NCBI GenBank assembly: GCA_030220185.1
Contig: JASPKZ010003421.1
Span: forward strand, 558,001-622,000
Source: Diploptera punctata
Taxonomy: Eukaryota; Arthropoda; Insecta; Blattodea; Blaberidae
Length of the DNA: 64,000 nucleotides
Reading direction: 5' to 3'
Positions 53,570-63,960 of this stretch are shown piece after piece (position 1 is the first letter of the stretch; each line of letters begins with the position of its first letter). A program made the translations under genes and the position numbers. Under the pieces are notes generated by a model that was given only the letters and a program-made list of their open reading frames with translations, did not search any database and had not been told where the DNA came from.

Positions 53570-54040
53570 TAAAAATTCAATAAATATTTAGGAATTATTT
53601 TAGACAAAAAACTAACATTCAGCCAACACATAAAACAACTTAAAACTAAAGCATTAACAAGAATTTCTCACATCTTTCCCATACTTACATCACGCACACT
53701 TACAATAAAATATAAAACAAATCTATACAAATCACTCATCAGAACACTAATGACATACGCCAGTCCAGCCTCGGGATATGCTGCCGGTACACACATTAAA
53801 AATCTTCAAATAGTCCAGAACAAAGCTTTAAGAATTATCCTACATCCAGATCGACAAACTCAGATTCCTTTACTACATGACATAACTGAATTATCATACA
53901 TAAAAGACCATATAAGACACCTAGCACGCAAACAGAAAGAAACATATGAAACACACAATAACAGACTAATACAAGCCATAGGAAACACACACGTTCATAC
54001 TACATTACAATACAGAACACCTATGCATGTTACACATTAA
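53570..54040 (+). pseudogene. Jockey-like LINE reverse transcriptase C-terminus
   Basis: KYLGIILDKKLTFSQHIKQL, KYKTNLYKSLIRTLMTYASP, ASGYAAGTHIKNLQIVQNKA and LRIILHPDRQTQIPLLHDI then HIRHLARKQKETYETHNN are in the order of Jockey-clade ORF2 ends. Open without a stop from about 53575 to 54040. 5'-truncated. Confidence 0.85.
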
Positions 54041-54044
54041 TACT

Positions 54045-54720
54045 ATCCTTACACTCAAGTCATTTTAAGACCGAGACACTTAAGCTTCTTCCTCGTCATT
54101 TCAGAAATTTCTCGTCGAAAATAAAACTGTAAACATGAACAAGAAAATGCAAACAGGGGACCACTTTCTTTGTAAAAATATTAATTGCAAACACACATTC
54201 CTACAAGCACCTAAACTATTGGGTCAAGACCTGAAAAGGTCGGTACCATACACTTGCACTTAAATGACATGCAAGAGCTTGTCAATTTAAGGATTAATCG
54301 CGCTTTTTGAAGGATGACTAAAACACAATTCTCATCATCTATTTGGGTATTGGGCGACAAATAGGTCCATTTAATCTTTTCAAATAAACTTTTAAAAAAT
54401 ATTTTTTACGAAGCCCAATTTTACATTCAAATTTATTTTAGGGAATTAATCCATGACCTATGAGTGAAGTGATTGAAATGGCTGCTGTCTCTGACTAGCA
54501 AGTCATACCACGTATTATGTTTATATCGTAATACATAGTCCCATTCTTAGTTTCAGTTTTACAACCCGAGTTCTCAAATTTTCATTTAAATAAGCTAAAT
54601 ATTTTTCCTCACGAGGCTGGAATGACCCTGTTCAAGACTCTGAAATTAAAAAAAAAATTGTACGGTGGTAGCTGGGAATCTAGCTGGAACCCTGTGATTC
54701 TGAGATACCAGCCAGTTTAG
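54045..54720. other. AT-rich stretch, nothing recognised
   Basis: No gene or repeat seen. Confidence 0.4.
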
Positions 54721-54724
54721 CTAA

Positions 54725-55615
54725 TCCTTTTTATATAAAAATTAATGTTTGTTTGTTTGTATGTTTGTTTGTTCGTACTTTATGCACGGCCATACCGTTG
54801 ATCCTATTGTGATCGGTTTTTTTTGCAAAATGTTCAGGAGATTCCCGGGATGAACATAGGCTATAAGAGAGTTGTGATACTCAACTCCTACACCCTTAAA
54901 AATCGCCCTTTGTAGTGGAAAACGTGAACAAAATAGATCTTTGGACGTTTAAATGGCTTACGCTGCCTAAACCATAAGAAATACACAAAATTAATTTACA
55001 CAGAATTGAATATCTCAAAAAGCTCTACAAAAACGTCCGCGACAGCATGTGTTTATCTCTTACGGATAACTCACAAAAACCATTTTTGTCTTTCATTGAT
55101 ACCAAGAGTCCCTTATCTCTTACGGATAACTCACAACAACCATTTTTGTCTTTCATTGATACCAAGAGTCTCGCGCCGTAGCCGAGTGGTTAAGTCAAGA
55201 AGTCTAGGCGCAGAACTACGGGGCTTACGCTGGTTCGAGTCTCTATGGGGGAAGGAATTTTTCTCATGGAATGTCGGCCAGTGTGGGACCGGTGCCCAGT
55301 GGGTTAGAAATGAAATCTAGCTAAAATCAATTTATCTTTTTGTTCACTCTAATATAATTGTTATATGGCCGTTCTTAACTTATCTGCAAAGGAGGATACA
55401 ATTCTAATGTTAATGACTATGTGACGTCATCATTCACACTTATTGAGCCACAACAGAAAGCTGTAAGAGGTTTTCTTGCGAACTTATTTAATAATATCTA
55501 ATTATGTCCTAATTGCTGAATTTTATGGCAAAACAGTGACATATTTTTATCGTCCGCCCATGACATGAGAATTGAACGTTCGGGCAGGACAACGTCTGCC
55601 GGGTACGCTAGTCCT
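54725..55615 (-). repeat. Element H, minus strand, with a SINE-3 insertion
   Basis: 54730-55050 mirrors 37740-38120 (CGGGATGAACATAGGCTATAAGAGAG, CTCAACTCCTACACCCTTAA). A 58-bp unit, CTTATCTCTTACGGATAACTC..ATTGATACCAAGAGTC, is duplicated at about 55053-55170. In reverse complement the right end reads ACTAGCGTACCCGGCAGACG (55615). Confidence 0.75.
55170..55315 (+). mobile_element. SINE-3 head
   Basis: CGCGCCGTAGCCGAGTGGTTAAG..CTGGTTCGAGTCTCTATGG, then GTGTGGGACCGGTGCCCAG. Only the first ~145 bp of SINE-3, inserted into element H. Confidence 0.85.
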
Positions 55616-55794
55616 TTATACAGCAGAGACATGTCTTATTGAAATTATGTTAAAACTATTTAAAACGTGATAGTAATATAATATAAAATTACTGACATAC
55701 AAAAGATAAATCAGAATGTTATAAAATTTAGAATTTATATTTTAAATAGGTCGGTAACACAATTTTTGTCATTCTAAATTATCTAGAATGTTTC

Positions 55795-55880
55795 GGTCCG
55801 CCCTACTGGCTCATGTAGTAACATGGGTTTCTGACTAGTTGGCACGGATTCGATACTGGGGGGGGGGCTGACATTTGTAA
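55795..55880 (+). mobile_element. tRNA-like SINE fragment
   Basis: CTGGCTCATGTAGTAACATG and CACGGATTCGATACTGGGGG resemble an A/B-box pair; the body is not recognised. Confidence 0.4.
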
Positions 55881-56021
55881 ATGTAAAATCAATTGATACT
55901 TTTAAGTATACTTACTTTTATACTTTTTTAAATATTTAAAATTGTTTAAATTAAATTAATTAAAAACATTCAATCTCAGGGCTAGGAAGGAATGGTGGTG
56001 TATAATTTTTAATCTTTAGAT

Positions 56022-56058
56022 ATGAACCTACGGGTTCGATAGTGCCAGTGAGTAAGTA
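56022..56058 (+). mobile_element. 37-bp LINE-B 3' end
   Basis: ATGAACCTACGGGTTCGATAGTGCC then AGTGAGTAAGTAGA is exactly the LINE-B 3' terminus, an extreme 5' truncation. Confidence 0.85.
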
Positions 56059-56079
56059 GATTGTGCACCAGATTTCTGC

Positions 56080-56440
56080 ATTAAATTGCAAATAACATGT
56101 GAGAATTATAGAGGAATAAGCTTAATGAATACATGTTACAAAGTCTACAGAAAACTAATAAATAATATATTAACATATATAATGCAAGATTGTAGACCTC
56201 AGGAATATATTAGTACATATAAAAATACTTTAATCTTCTATTAAATGTACATACAAAACAGGATATTGAAGATGATGATTTACAGACAACAGAAACGCTA
56301 GTTGCAGAGAGAAGAGCATTAAAGGTGAAATGGAATAGAAAAATTAAAGATATATAAAGAATCAGGTGCAGATAGGATCCCAACAGAACTGATAAAGTCA
56401 GAGGGAGAGAAATTAACGAGTTATAATTTGGAAAAAAAAC
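56080..56440 (+). pseudogene. Rearranged LINE RT fragments
   Basis: CENYRGISLMNTCYKVYRKL then INNILTYIMQD (56095-56190) is an RT N-terminal block. KESGADRIPTELIKSEGEKL (56355-56420) normally lies upstream of it but is found downstream here, so the copy is rearranged. Confidence 0.7.
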
Positions 56441-56444
56441 AGGC

Positions 56445-57125
56445 TCTTCCAAATGAAAGGAAATAAAATATTTACACCTAACAACATTTAATTTGAAGTA
56501 ATTAGCTATTAGGTCTATTTGTTGCTTATCCATAATTCTATCTTGTTTACTTTTCTTTCTGGGATTATAACTCGTGATTGCGTTTACCAAAAATTTTATA
56601 ATCACAATGATACAGGGATTTTCAAAACTCTAAATTAAGAAACTGTATTAGGCCCTAATTTGTTTACTGGATGTAAGATTGAGATGCTAGATTTTACGTT
56701 TATATTCCCGTGAAACATTTATTTAATAGAGACGTTTGAATTCGTTGATTTAAATATCCAAAAGAATATCGTTGCTTCAAAGAACGATTATAAATTATAT
56801 TTATGAGCAGTCCGTTTAAATTGTAAGTGGACACGAAACTCGGGAGATAAAGTTTGAGGTAGCGAAGTCCTCTTGTGTTAAGTCAGAACATTTCCTTCTC
56901 GTCTTAATCACAATGCGAACATAATTTCCAGTTTACGTACTGCATTAGACCGTCATCAAGGGGCTCTACGGTGCTTCCCAGCAAATCCTATTACACAAGA
57001 CTACCAGAGGAACAATTTAACAAGAGACCACTCTCTCATTTTTCCTTCTAATGATCTGTATTTAATAGTTCTAGCTTATACTAGATCAAGTAAACAGTAA
57101 CCTTCTTGAATGTATATGAATTTTA
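56445..57125. other. AT-rich stretch, nothing recognised
   Basis: No gene or repeat seen. Confidence 0.35.
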
Positions 57126-57145
57126 AAGTAAACCTATAATAATGA

Positions 57146-57159
57146 TAAATATAATAATA

Positions 57160-57190
<31 letters not shown>

Positions 57191-57344
57191 TAGCATAATA
57201 ATAGCATAATAATAATAGCATAATAATAATAATAGCATAATAATAATAATAATAGCATAATAATAATAATAGCATAATAATAATAATAGCATAATAATAA
57301 TAATAGCATAATAATAATAATAGCATAATAATAATAATAATAAA
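57146..57344. repeat. Compound (AAT)n with periodic GCAT interruptions
   Basis: Runs of AAT spaced by TAGCAT at intervals of about 15-20 bases, a higher-order pattern within the microsatellite. Confidence 0.92.
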
Positions 57345-57349
57345 CTAAA

Positions 57350-57805
57350 TAGCTAACTCACTGGCACTATTCGAACCCGTAGGTTCATGGCCGTGGGGAC
57401 GTAAGCTCTCCATACATTCTTATCCTGAGCTAATGTTTTCCAATCATTCCCTGTATAGTATACTTCCCTCAAATCACAGTTAATGTTATTCTCCCACTTT
57501 ATTCCTGGTCTACCAACTAGGCGTCCTCCTTCTGGTTTTCCTACAAGAAGCTTCCATACATGTATTTCATTCCCCATTCGTGCCACATGTCCAGCCCAAC
57601 GCAGTCTATGAGACTTGACTGTTCCTATTATATCTGGCTTTCTATAAAACCCATGTAGTTTACTGTTATGCAGTCTTCTCCATTCAACTGTCTGTTCATC
57701 TCTCTTTGGTCTAAAAATGTTCCTTAGAACTCTATTCTCAAATACTCGTAATCTCCTTTATTTTTTTAAAGTAAGAGTCAATGTTTTACATCCATATAAC
57801 TGGTG
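57350..57805 (-). pseudogene. LINE-B C-terminal fragment
   Basis: Minus strand: FENRVLRNIFRPKRDEQTVE, RLHNSKLHGFYRKPDIIGTV, RMGNEIHVWKLLVGKPEGGR, GRPGIKWENNINCDLREVYY and LAQDKNVWRAYVPTAMNLRV with few breaks. Abuts the AAT tract at its 3' end. Confidence 0.88.
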
Positions 57806-57866
57806 CGGCAGCTCCTTATATCTTGAAAGAGGTAATTCCAGGAGCAGGCAGTGGCTACTGTGAAAT

Positions 57867-58395
57867 AATAAATAATAGTTTTAAAAAACTAAAACAACAC
57901 GCTTTATTAGAAAACCGAACTAAAAAAATGAAAAAATAATTTTAATTTCTGACACGCTTGGGATAAAATTAAAGTGGTCAACAAAAAAAATCATCTCCAA
58001 CACATATAGAATAAAACTAGAGTTATCAACAAAAAGAAAATAATTTTACCATCAAAAGCGTGGGGTGCTTTTTATGATTTTTACATTTTCTTCTTAGAGA
58101 GCTTACTTTTACCAATATCTGTTTATTATCAAATATATTAATTGATGTAGAGCACCCCACGCTTTTGATGGTAAAATTATTTTCTTTTTGTTGATAACTC
58201 TAGTTTTATTCTATATAGGCCACATGGCCTAAAACGAATTTGTTCATGATGATGATGATGTGTTGGAGATGATTTTTATGTTGACCACTTTAATTTTATC
58301 CCAAGCGTGTCAGAAATTAAAATTATTTTTCATTTTTTTAGTTCGGTTTTCTAATAAAGTGTGTTGTTTTAGTTTTTTAAAACTATTATTTATTT
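57867..58395. repeat. Long near-perfect palindrome, ~204-bp arms
   Basis: Left arm 57867-58070 and right arm 58151-58395 are mirror images (for example ACTAGAGTTATCAACAAAAAG / CTTTTTGTTGATAACTCTAGT and AAAAGCGTGGGGTGCT / AGCACCCCACGCTTTT). The loop is 80 bp. The right arm carries a 45-bp insert (about 58217-58260, with ATGATGATGATG) absent from the left. Confidence 0.92.
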
Positions 58396-58504
58396 TTTAG
58401 TTTTAATATTTTACAGAATAAGATAAAAATGTAAATATCTTTAAATTCGATACTATTGTAGTATGAGCTAAAAGTAATACTCTTCTATAAAAAAACTCTC
58501 CCAG

Positions 58505-58605
58505 CCGGATTTGACCAGCGACGTATGGATTACTGAAATTATATACCACTAAGAGTTCACTGCTCTACCAACTGAGCTCTTACAACGATTGACTAAAAAC
58601 TTGAC
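58505..58605 (-). pseudogene. tRNA-Tyr-like pseudogene or SINE head with intron remnant
   Basis: In reverse complement GTAAGAGCTCAGTTGGTAGAGC, GTGAACTCTTAGTGGTATATAA, then AATCCATACGTCGCTGGTCAAATCCGG, then TTTTTT. The AATCCATA.GTCGCTGGTTCAAATCCGG block is typical of eukaryotic tRNA-Tyr, and the extra ~15 bases sit where its intron lies. The anticodon region is changed, one B-box T is missing and acceptor pairing is poor. Confidence 0.65.
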
Positions 58606-58637
58606 AAGTCCGCAACCTATTGTACCAGTTTTCATTT

Positions 58638-59450
58638 CTTTGATTTTCGGATGATTGTGGCCAGGATTTTAGAAATAAAATATAAAGTTATTGTATTGTC
58701 ACGAGTCCTCTACACGTATACAAAGTTTCAAGTCGATCCAATGTTTCTATGTGGGTGAAAATCGCGTTGAAAGGTTCCGTTACATGATACAAAAACACTT
58801 TTTTTTATTTTATGATGATTATGGCCAGGATTTTAGAAATAAAATATGAAATTATTGTATTGTCACGGGTCCTCTACACGTTACAAAGTTTCAAGTCGAT
58901 CCAATGTTTCTATGTGGGTGAAAATCGCGTTGGAAGGTTCCGTTACATGATACAAAAACACTTTTTTTGATTTTATAATGATTATGGCCTGGATTTTAGA
59001 AAACAATTATGAAATTATTGTATTGTCACGGGTCCTCTACAAGTATACAAAGTTTCAAATCGATCCAATGATTTTAAGAGGGTGAAAATCGCGTTGAAAG
59101 ATTCCGTTACATTGATACAAAAACACTTTTTTTATTTTTTGATGATTATGGCCAGGAGTTTAGAAAATAAATATGAAATTATTGTATTGTCACGGGTCCT
59201 CTACAAGTATACAAAGTTTCAAGTCGATCCAATGATTTTAAGTGGGTGAAAATCGCGTTGAAAGATTCCGTTACATTGATACAAAAACACTTTTTTTGAT
59301 TTTCTGATGATTATGGCCAGGATTTTAGAAAACAATTATGAAATTATTATATTGTCACGGGTCCTCTACAAGTATACAAAGTTTCAAGTCGATCCAATGA
59401 TTTTAAGTGGGTGAAAATCTCGTTGAAAGATTCCGTTACATAGATAGATA
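58638..59450. repeat. Minisatellite, ~164-bp unit, 5 copies
   Basis: TATTGTATTGTCACGGGTCC..AAAGTTTCAAGTCGATCCAAT..GTGGGTGAAAATCGCGTTGAA..TACAAAAACACTTTTTTT recurs with starts of the GTCAC motif near 58698, 58862, 59025, 59190 and 59355. The copies differ by a few percent. A GATAGATAGATA run follows at 59442. Confidence 0.93.
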
Positions 59451-59469
59451 GATAGATACAGGTCAAGCT

Positions 59470-59600
59470 AATATAAAGCGTGTAAAAAGAGGTGTTCTGA
59501 AGAGGTATTATTTCCAGATTGTTATCTCGTGATGTAGGCCTAATGTCAAAATTATGGTAAGAAGATAATTTGTCAAATCTGAACGCCACGTAACTAGAAG
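59470..59600 (-). pseudogene. LINE-D fragment
   Basis: Minus strand reads FRFDKLSSYHNFDIR then SRDNNLEIIPLQNTSF, matching VRFEKLSSYHNIDTRS in the LINE-D copy at 34905. Confidence 0.7.
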
Positions 59601-59604
59601 TGCA

Positions 59605-60425
59605 AGTGTGCAGAAGTACAAAATTGTCCGTCGCTAAGACGGAGCCAATAGAGGTTATTAAAGTGTATGGAAGTGTGATAACGGCGGATTTTGAAAATGA
59701 TACGAACAGAAGTCTATAAGGAAATGTAGGCTATATTTATCATATTAGACAAGCAAATAAATGCATAAAAAGCGCAACCTGTTGTAAGACTCTTACACTC
59801 CACAAACGATAAAAGCATGCTGGCTATCACATTAGATAAATTATATATGCTAATGTTAAAAATGTGGGGTTCTATTTCGATTCCAATCTAAATGGAAACA
59901 GCCACATAAAATAACATCTCAAAACATCTTCTCCATAAGGTCTAAATGTTTTCTTCCTACAATTTCAAAATATTTTTAGTTAAACCCTAATGATTATACT
60001 TTTTGACAACTGTGACGTTCTAATAACCAACTTGAGACACGTGTTCATAACATGTGTGTCAGGTTCATATTTAATGTGTGAAGAGAAGATCAAGTTTCTT
60101 CATTTTCCACGAATTATCATGGTTTCATCGAAAATATTTTAGAAAATTCCGCTGAGTAGTCATTCTATTTTAGATTATTCATACTTCGATCCAAATTATT
60201 TAACCTCTCGTTCCCTGTTATAAGTTAATCTTCTAATCATTGTATATGAACACGCGTTCACATCATAATATTTTCCTTAATATATTTCAACATAGGACAT
60301 CTTATCATTCCAAATCATACACTACACACTCATCTGGAATATCCTACCACGGTATATCATGGGCCGTTGGAGTTAGAAAAATTTAAAATAAATCTACATT
60401 TGCTTTATCTTTGGTTTAACTCTTA
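59605..60425. other. AT-rich stretch, nothing recognised
   Basis: No gene or repeat seen. Confidence 0.35.
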
Positions 60426-60430
60426 TCTTG

Positions 60431-61200
60431 CCATTTATCATAAGTATTGCCACGAGTGATTTCCAAATTATCGATAAATTCACGACTCACGAAGTGAGGA
60501 ATGAATTTATCTAGAGAATTTGGAAATCAAGAGTGGCATTTGTTAGGACTATTTAACGAATAAAATTAAGTTGTTTACTTATTCGCAAATCATTATTTAA
60601 ATATAGTTAATTTAAAATAGTTATATATTTAATGTAAACGGTGATGTTTGAAAACAAATGAGAAACGATTGGTACGCTTCATTTGCTTCTTTTGTTCATC
60701 ACTGCAACCATATCATCTTATTAATTGCCAAAGGAACGCAATATTGTAAGAATGCACTCTAGTGGAGAAAAAATGAAACACATCAAACCGTATATTAATT
60801 CCTTTCTGATATCCTATGATGTAAATGTGACAATTATATTTTTCTGGAATGTTATTACCTGGGAAAAAATATTTTTAAAAGTCCAAACAGTGGTTCCTTT
60901 TTTTTTTTTTTTTGGTGGTATAATGAATTCCTACAATTGTTTTTATATTAACTCCCGCATGCGTCATGTGTTGACATTCATGCACTATATATACAATCAG
61001 GTATTTCTTACAGAGTCAGTCACTGCAAAATAATGCTATGACCTATTCAGAATGTTAAAAAGGAGGTGCTTTCTTTATTATGATAAACTTTAGTTGGTAA
61101 ATTCGAGGCGAAACACGACTGTGATTGGTTGTAAATAAAAAATCATTGAAATGTGATTGGTCATTGACTCCCACTAGGGGCATGAGTTAAATAGTCATTA
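60431..61200 (+). mobile_element. Element E, longest uninterrupted copy
   Basis: Starts GTATTGCCACGAGTGATTTCC. Includes TCATCACTGCAACCATATCA, GTAAGAATGCACTCTAGTGG, TTCATGCACTATATATACAA and GGTTGTAAATAAAAAATCATT. The right end stops short of the inverted terminal segment seen at 29868-29936. The 102-residue frame at 60725-61033 runs through the repeat and is not supported as a gene. Confidence 0.85.
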
Positions 61201-61239
61201 TAATGTGCATTTACTAATTGGGGGTTCTTGTAAAATTAA

Positions 61240-61271
<32 letters not shown>

Positions 61272-61339
61272 ATTAGTAAAATATAGTTGCATATTCAGTG
61301 CCGATCGATCAAGATTGAGGTCCCATAGTAAACATTACA

Positions 61340-61490
61340 TCGTTGTCTCCCGGGGTTTGATCCCCGGCCGGGAAAACTTTCTTTGGCGAGGCTTTTATCG
61401 GGGTCTTTTCTCACCCGTAACACAAAATCCGGATAACGTTAAGGCCAAAATAGTCTCCGAACACAATTTGACCATCGTAATCGTCCAAAT
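61340..61490 (+). mobile_element. SINE-2 fragment
   Basis: CTCCCGGGGTTTGATCCCCGG, then GGGGTCTTTTCTCACCCGTAA and AAGGCCAAAATAGTCTCCGAA match SINE-2; the A-box side and 3' end are absent. Confidence 0.8.
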
Positions 61491-61499
61491 AATGTTAGA

Positions 61500-61780
61500 C
61501 TTGTACACTTTGAATGTACGATTGTATGGCGTGCCTTGAATTAATGTTCGTGCTCTATCTGAGATTGTCCTACAAAGTTAGATTTTGAACTAAGAAAGAT
61601 AAAGAAAAAATACATTGTACTTCTATATTTTAATTTTCAATTAACTTAAAAATATAGTAGTTATAGGCCTAATTTTGTTTCTAAGCGAATTGTTTGTTTC
61701 AAATACGATTACATATGATTTGCCTTAATGGATAAATATTTAATAATTTTAATATAAGTTTTAACTAATTAAATAATTCA
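61500..61780. other. AT-rich stretch, nothing recognised
   Basis: No gene or repeat seen. Confidence 0.35.
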
Positions 61781-61784
61781 CTGA

Positions 61785-62285
61785 AATTACCGAACCCGTA
61801 TGTACATGGGCGCGTGTGACATAAGCTCTACATACGTATCTCTCCTAAGCTAATATCATCCCCGCATGATTTGCATTCCTCAAATCATAGTTATGATTCT
61901 TCCACCTTATTCGTATCCTGCCTACTGGGCGCTTTCATTCTATTTTACCTACAGGGAGTTTCCATGCCCCTCTTCCATTCTTCATTCGTGCCACATACCC
62001 AGCCCATCGAAGTCTAAATGACTTAATTGTTATCATATTTGGTTTCCCATAAATATCATGTAGCTCACTGTTATGTAGTCATCTCCATTCGCCTGTATGT
62101 TCACCTCTCTTCGGTCCAAAAATGTCCCTAAGAACTTCATTCCCAAATTCTCGTAAAACCGTCTCTTTCCTTAAAGTAAGAATCCATGTTTCACATCCAA
62201 ATAATATAGTCTAACTGGGAGAATAGCAGGTTTATATATTTTCAGTTTAAACTTTTTTTGGGAGAAGTTGGGACAACAAGAGTCA
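61785..62285 (-). pseudogene. LINE-B C-terminal fragment, diverged
   Basis: Minus strand: LDYIIWMXNMDSYFKE-like block, FGNEVLRDIFGPKRGEHTGE, LHNSELHDIYGKPNMITIKS, and RTNEEGA..LPVGKIE before the terminal HLREVN block. Many shifts. Confidence 0.7.
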
Positions 62286-62289
62286 TCGG

Positions 62290-62875
62290 ACTAAAACGCC
62301 TGTTCCAAATTTTGGTTTCGATACACCCCAATCGTATAATGTAAACTTTTTGACTTCTGGCTTTCTCTTGGCTAAATAACTTTCTGTAAAGCGACTATAT
62401 CCAAGGGAGATTATTTAATTTCCGTGTTAATATTTCTAGTGACCTACTGTTACATCATAACATTTCAAGTTCGTAGAACGTGTTCCTATGTTTGTGCCTT
62501 TGCCATGAGTTCTTAGAAGTATTCCTCCGAATGTGAGACTATTATACCTCCGAAAAATTTCAACCTAGTGGAACCCGAGTCCGCGATTTTGAGGGCTATA
62601 TTTTTACGGTGAAAAATCTTCACACGCTTGGCCAGGTTACTGTTTTCGTCTGGTTTACCGCCTTTCACCTGTCCTCACAAGTAATCCTTTCGGCAGTAAA
62701 GCTACTAGCGGCATAGCTCTCAGAGTCATTCAGGCCTGCAAGCCGCTTCACAACGACAAGTTAAATACTCATTGAGGGTTAATATACGTTCTTGGAAATA
62801 AATATTTTCCGAGAAACTAAAAGGATGTTAAAGTAATACTAATAAAATTCATTATTAAAACCGTTGAGGTGGAGA
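62290..62875. other. Unassigned stretch
   Basis: No gene or family-level repeat seen. Confidence 0.35.
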
Positions 62876-62956
62876 GTCATAAAATAAAATAAGTTAAAAT
62901 ATACCTTCTTAGGTAAGATCCGTCGTCCTCAACTTATAAAATTTGTATTATTTATG

Positions 62957-62996
62957 CCTGTAAGCCTTTCAGAACATCCGTTCCATCATCAGCAGG
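62957..62996 (-). ncRNA. Hammerhead ribozyme motif, left arm of palindrome 3
   Basis: Stem I CCTG/CAGG, intact core CTGATGA, stem II GGAAC-GGAT-GTTCT, GAAA, stem III AGGCTT, cut TA^CAG. All conserved core positions visible to me are present. Confidence 0.72.
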
Positions 62997-63090
62997 TCTT
63001 TGTTCGCTACAATATCTAGTATCATGGTAGATACACCACGTTACGACCAGCAGTATCTACCATCATACTAGATATTGTAGTGAACAAAGA

Positions 63091-63128
63091 CCTGCTGATG
63101 ATGGAACGGATGTTCTGAAAGGCTTACA
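63091..63128 (+). ncRNA. Hammerhead ribozyme motif, right arm of palindrome 3
   Basis: Same as the left-arm motif, with stem I CCTG/CAGT reduced to three pairs. Confidence 0.72.
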
Positions 63129-63274
63129 GTCATAAAGAATACAAATATTATAAGTTGAAGACGACGGATTTTACCTAAGAAAGTATATTTTAACTTATTT
63201 TATTTGATGTTAAATTATTTCATCTGGAAATCCTTAAGCTACGGTATAAATTCATTTAATGATTAGAATAGTAA

Positions 63275-63540
63275 AGTTGTAACCACTGGACCAGTCTCAT
63301 GGGCTAGTAGTCAGCGTTTCTCAGTACAGTTAGTGAGGTCCCGGGTCAGACCACAGGAATTTTTCCTTAAAGAGAATTGTTCCTATGGTTTCCCATGGTC
63401 TTTAATTTAGGGTAAGGACTCTCCTGTCACTTCATTATCATTTATCACCCATCACATCATCGGGGTAACGTAACTCTTCTTGTAGGTGCCCCAACCTAAG
63501 AAATGGATTACAATTCCACCAATGCCAGGGGAGAAAGTCA
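63275..63540 (+). mobile_element. tRNA-derived SINE-like repeat
   Basis: TCTCATGGGCTAGTAGTCAGC and GGTCCCGGGTCAGACCACAGG form a degraded A/B-box pair; a body follows to about 63540. Confidence 0.5.
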
Positions 63541-63611
63541 GAAATGTAATAAAAGACAACCTGGTAGCATTGGACCAAAATAGAACATTAATATAACGTG
63601 AATACTATATG

Positions 63612-63960
63612 CAGCGTTGTCCACCGCTGTGGTCTCGAGGTAGCGTGCTGACTTGTCTCGCAGTGGGCCCGAGTTGAATCCCCGGTCGGGACAGTTTTTC
63701 TGGGTGAGGTTTTTATCGGGGTTTTTCCTCACCTGTAAGACAAATGTCAGGAAAACTTCAAGGCCCAAACGGTCCCAAACGAAATCATATGGCCATCATC
63801 ATCATCATCATCATCAGCATCATCATCATCGTCGTCCTTCACCGGTGTGGAAAGCAACGGGAAGCTACCACACCTACAATTCCCTAGTAAAGCTGCAAGC
63901 ATAGCATGAAAATGCTATGATTGCAGTGAAGGACCTGTCTTCGGGCAGAATTACTATGGA
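63612..63960 (+). mobile_element. SINE-2 (tRNA-derived), full copy
   Basis: CTCGAGGTAGCGTGCTGACT, GAGTTGAATCCCCGGTCGGG, TTTTTCCTCACCTGTAAGAC, a (CAT)n block, CCTTCACCGGTGTGG and GAAAATGCTATGATTGCAGT, as at 45083-45415. Confidence 0.92.

Larger units (their letters stand above)
62880..63205. mobile_element. Diverged palindromic element with two inverted hammerhead ribozymes (copy 3)
   Basis: Arms of about 140 bp mirror each other from AAAATAAAATAAGTTAAAAT through GTAAGATCCGTCGTCCTCAAC to CATCATCAGCAGGTCTTTGTTC and TACAATATCTAGTAT, with a ~30-base centre near 63045. The layout parallels copies 1 and 2 (CCGTC.TCCTCAACTT.., ribozyme, centre) but the sequence has diverged strongly. Confidence 0.85.

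Noticed and set aside
58638..59450. CRISPR array
   Set aside because: The units are contiguous 164-bp tandem repeats without unique spacers, and the genome is eukaryotic.
60725..61033. 102-residue hypothetical protein
   Set aside because: It lies wholly inside non-coding element E and is not kept open in the other copies that I compared.
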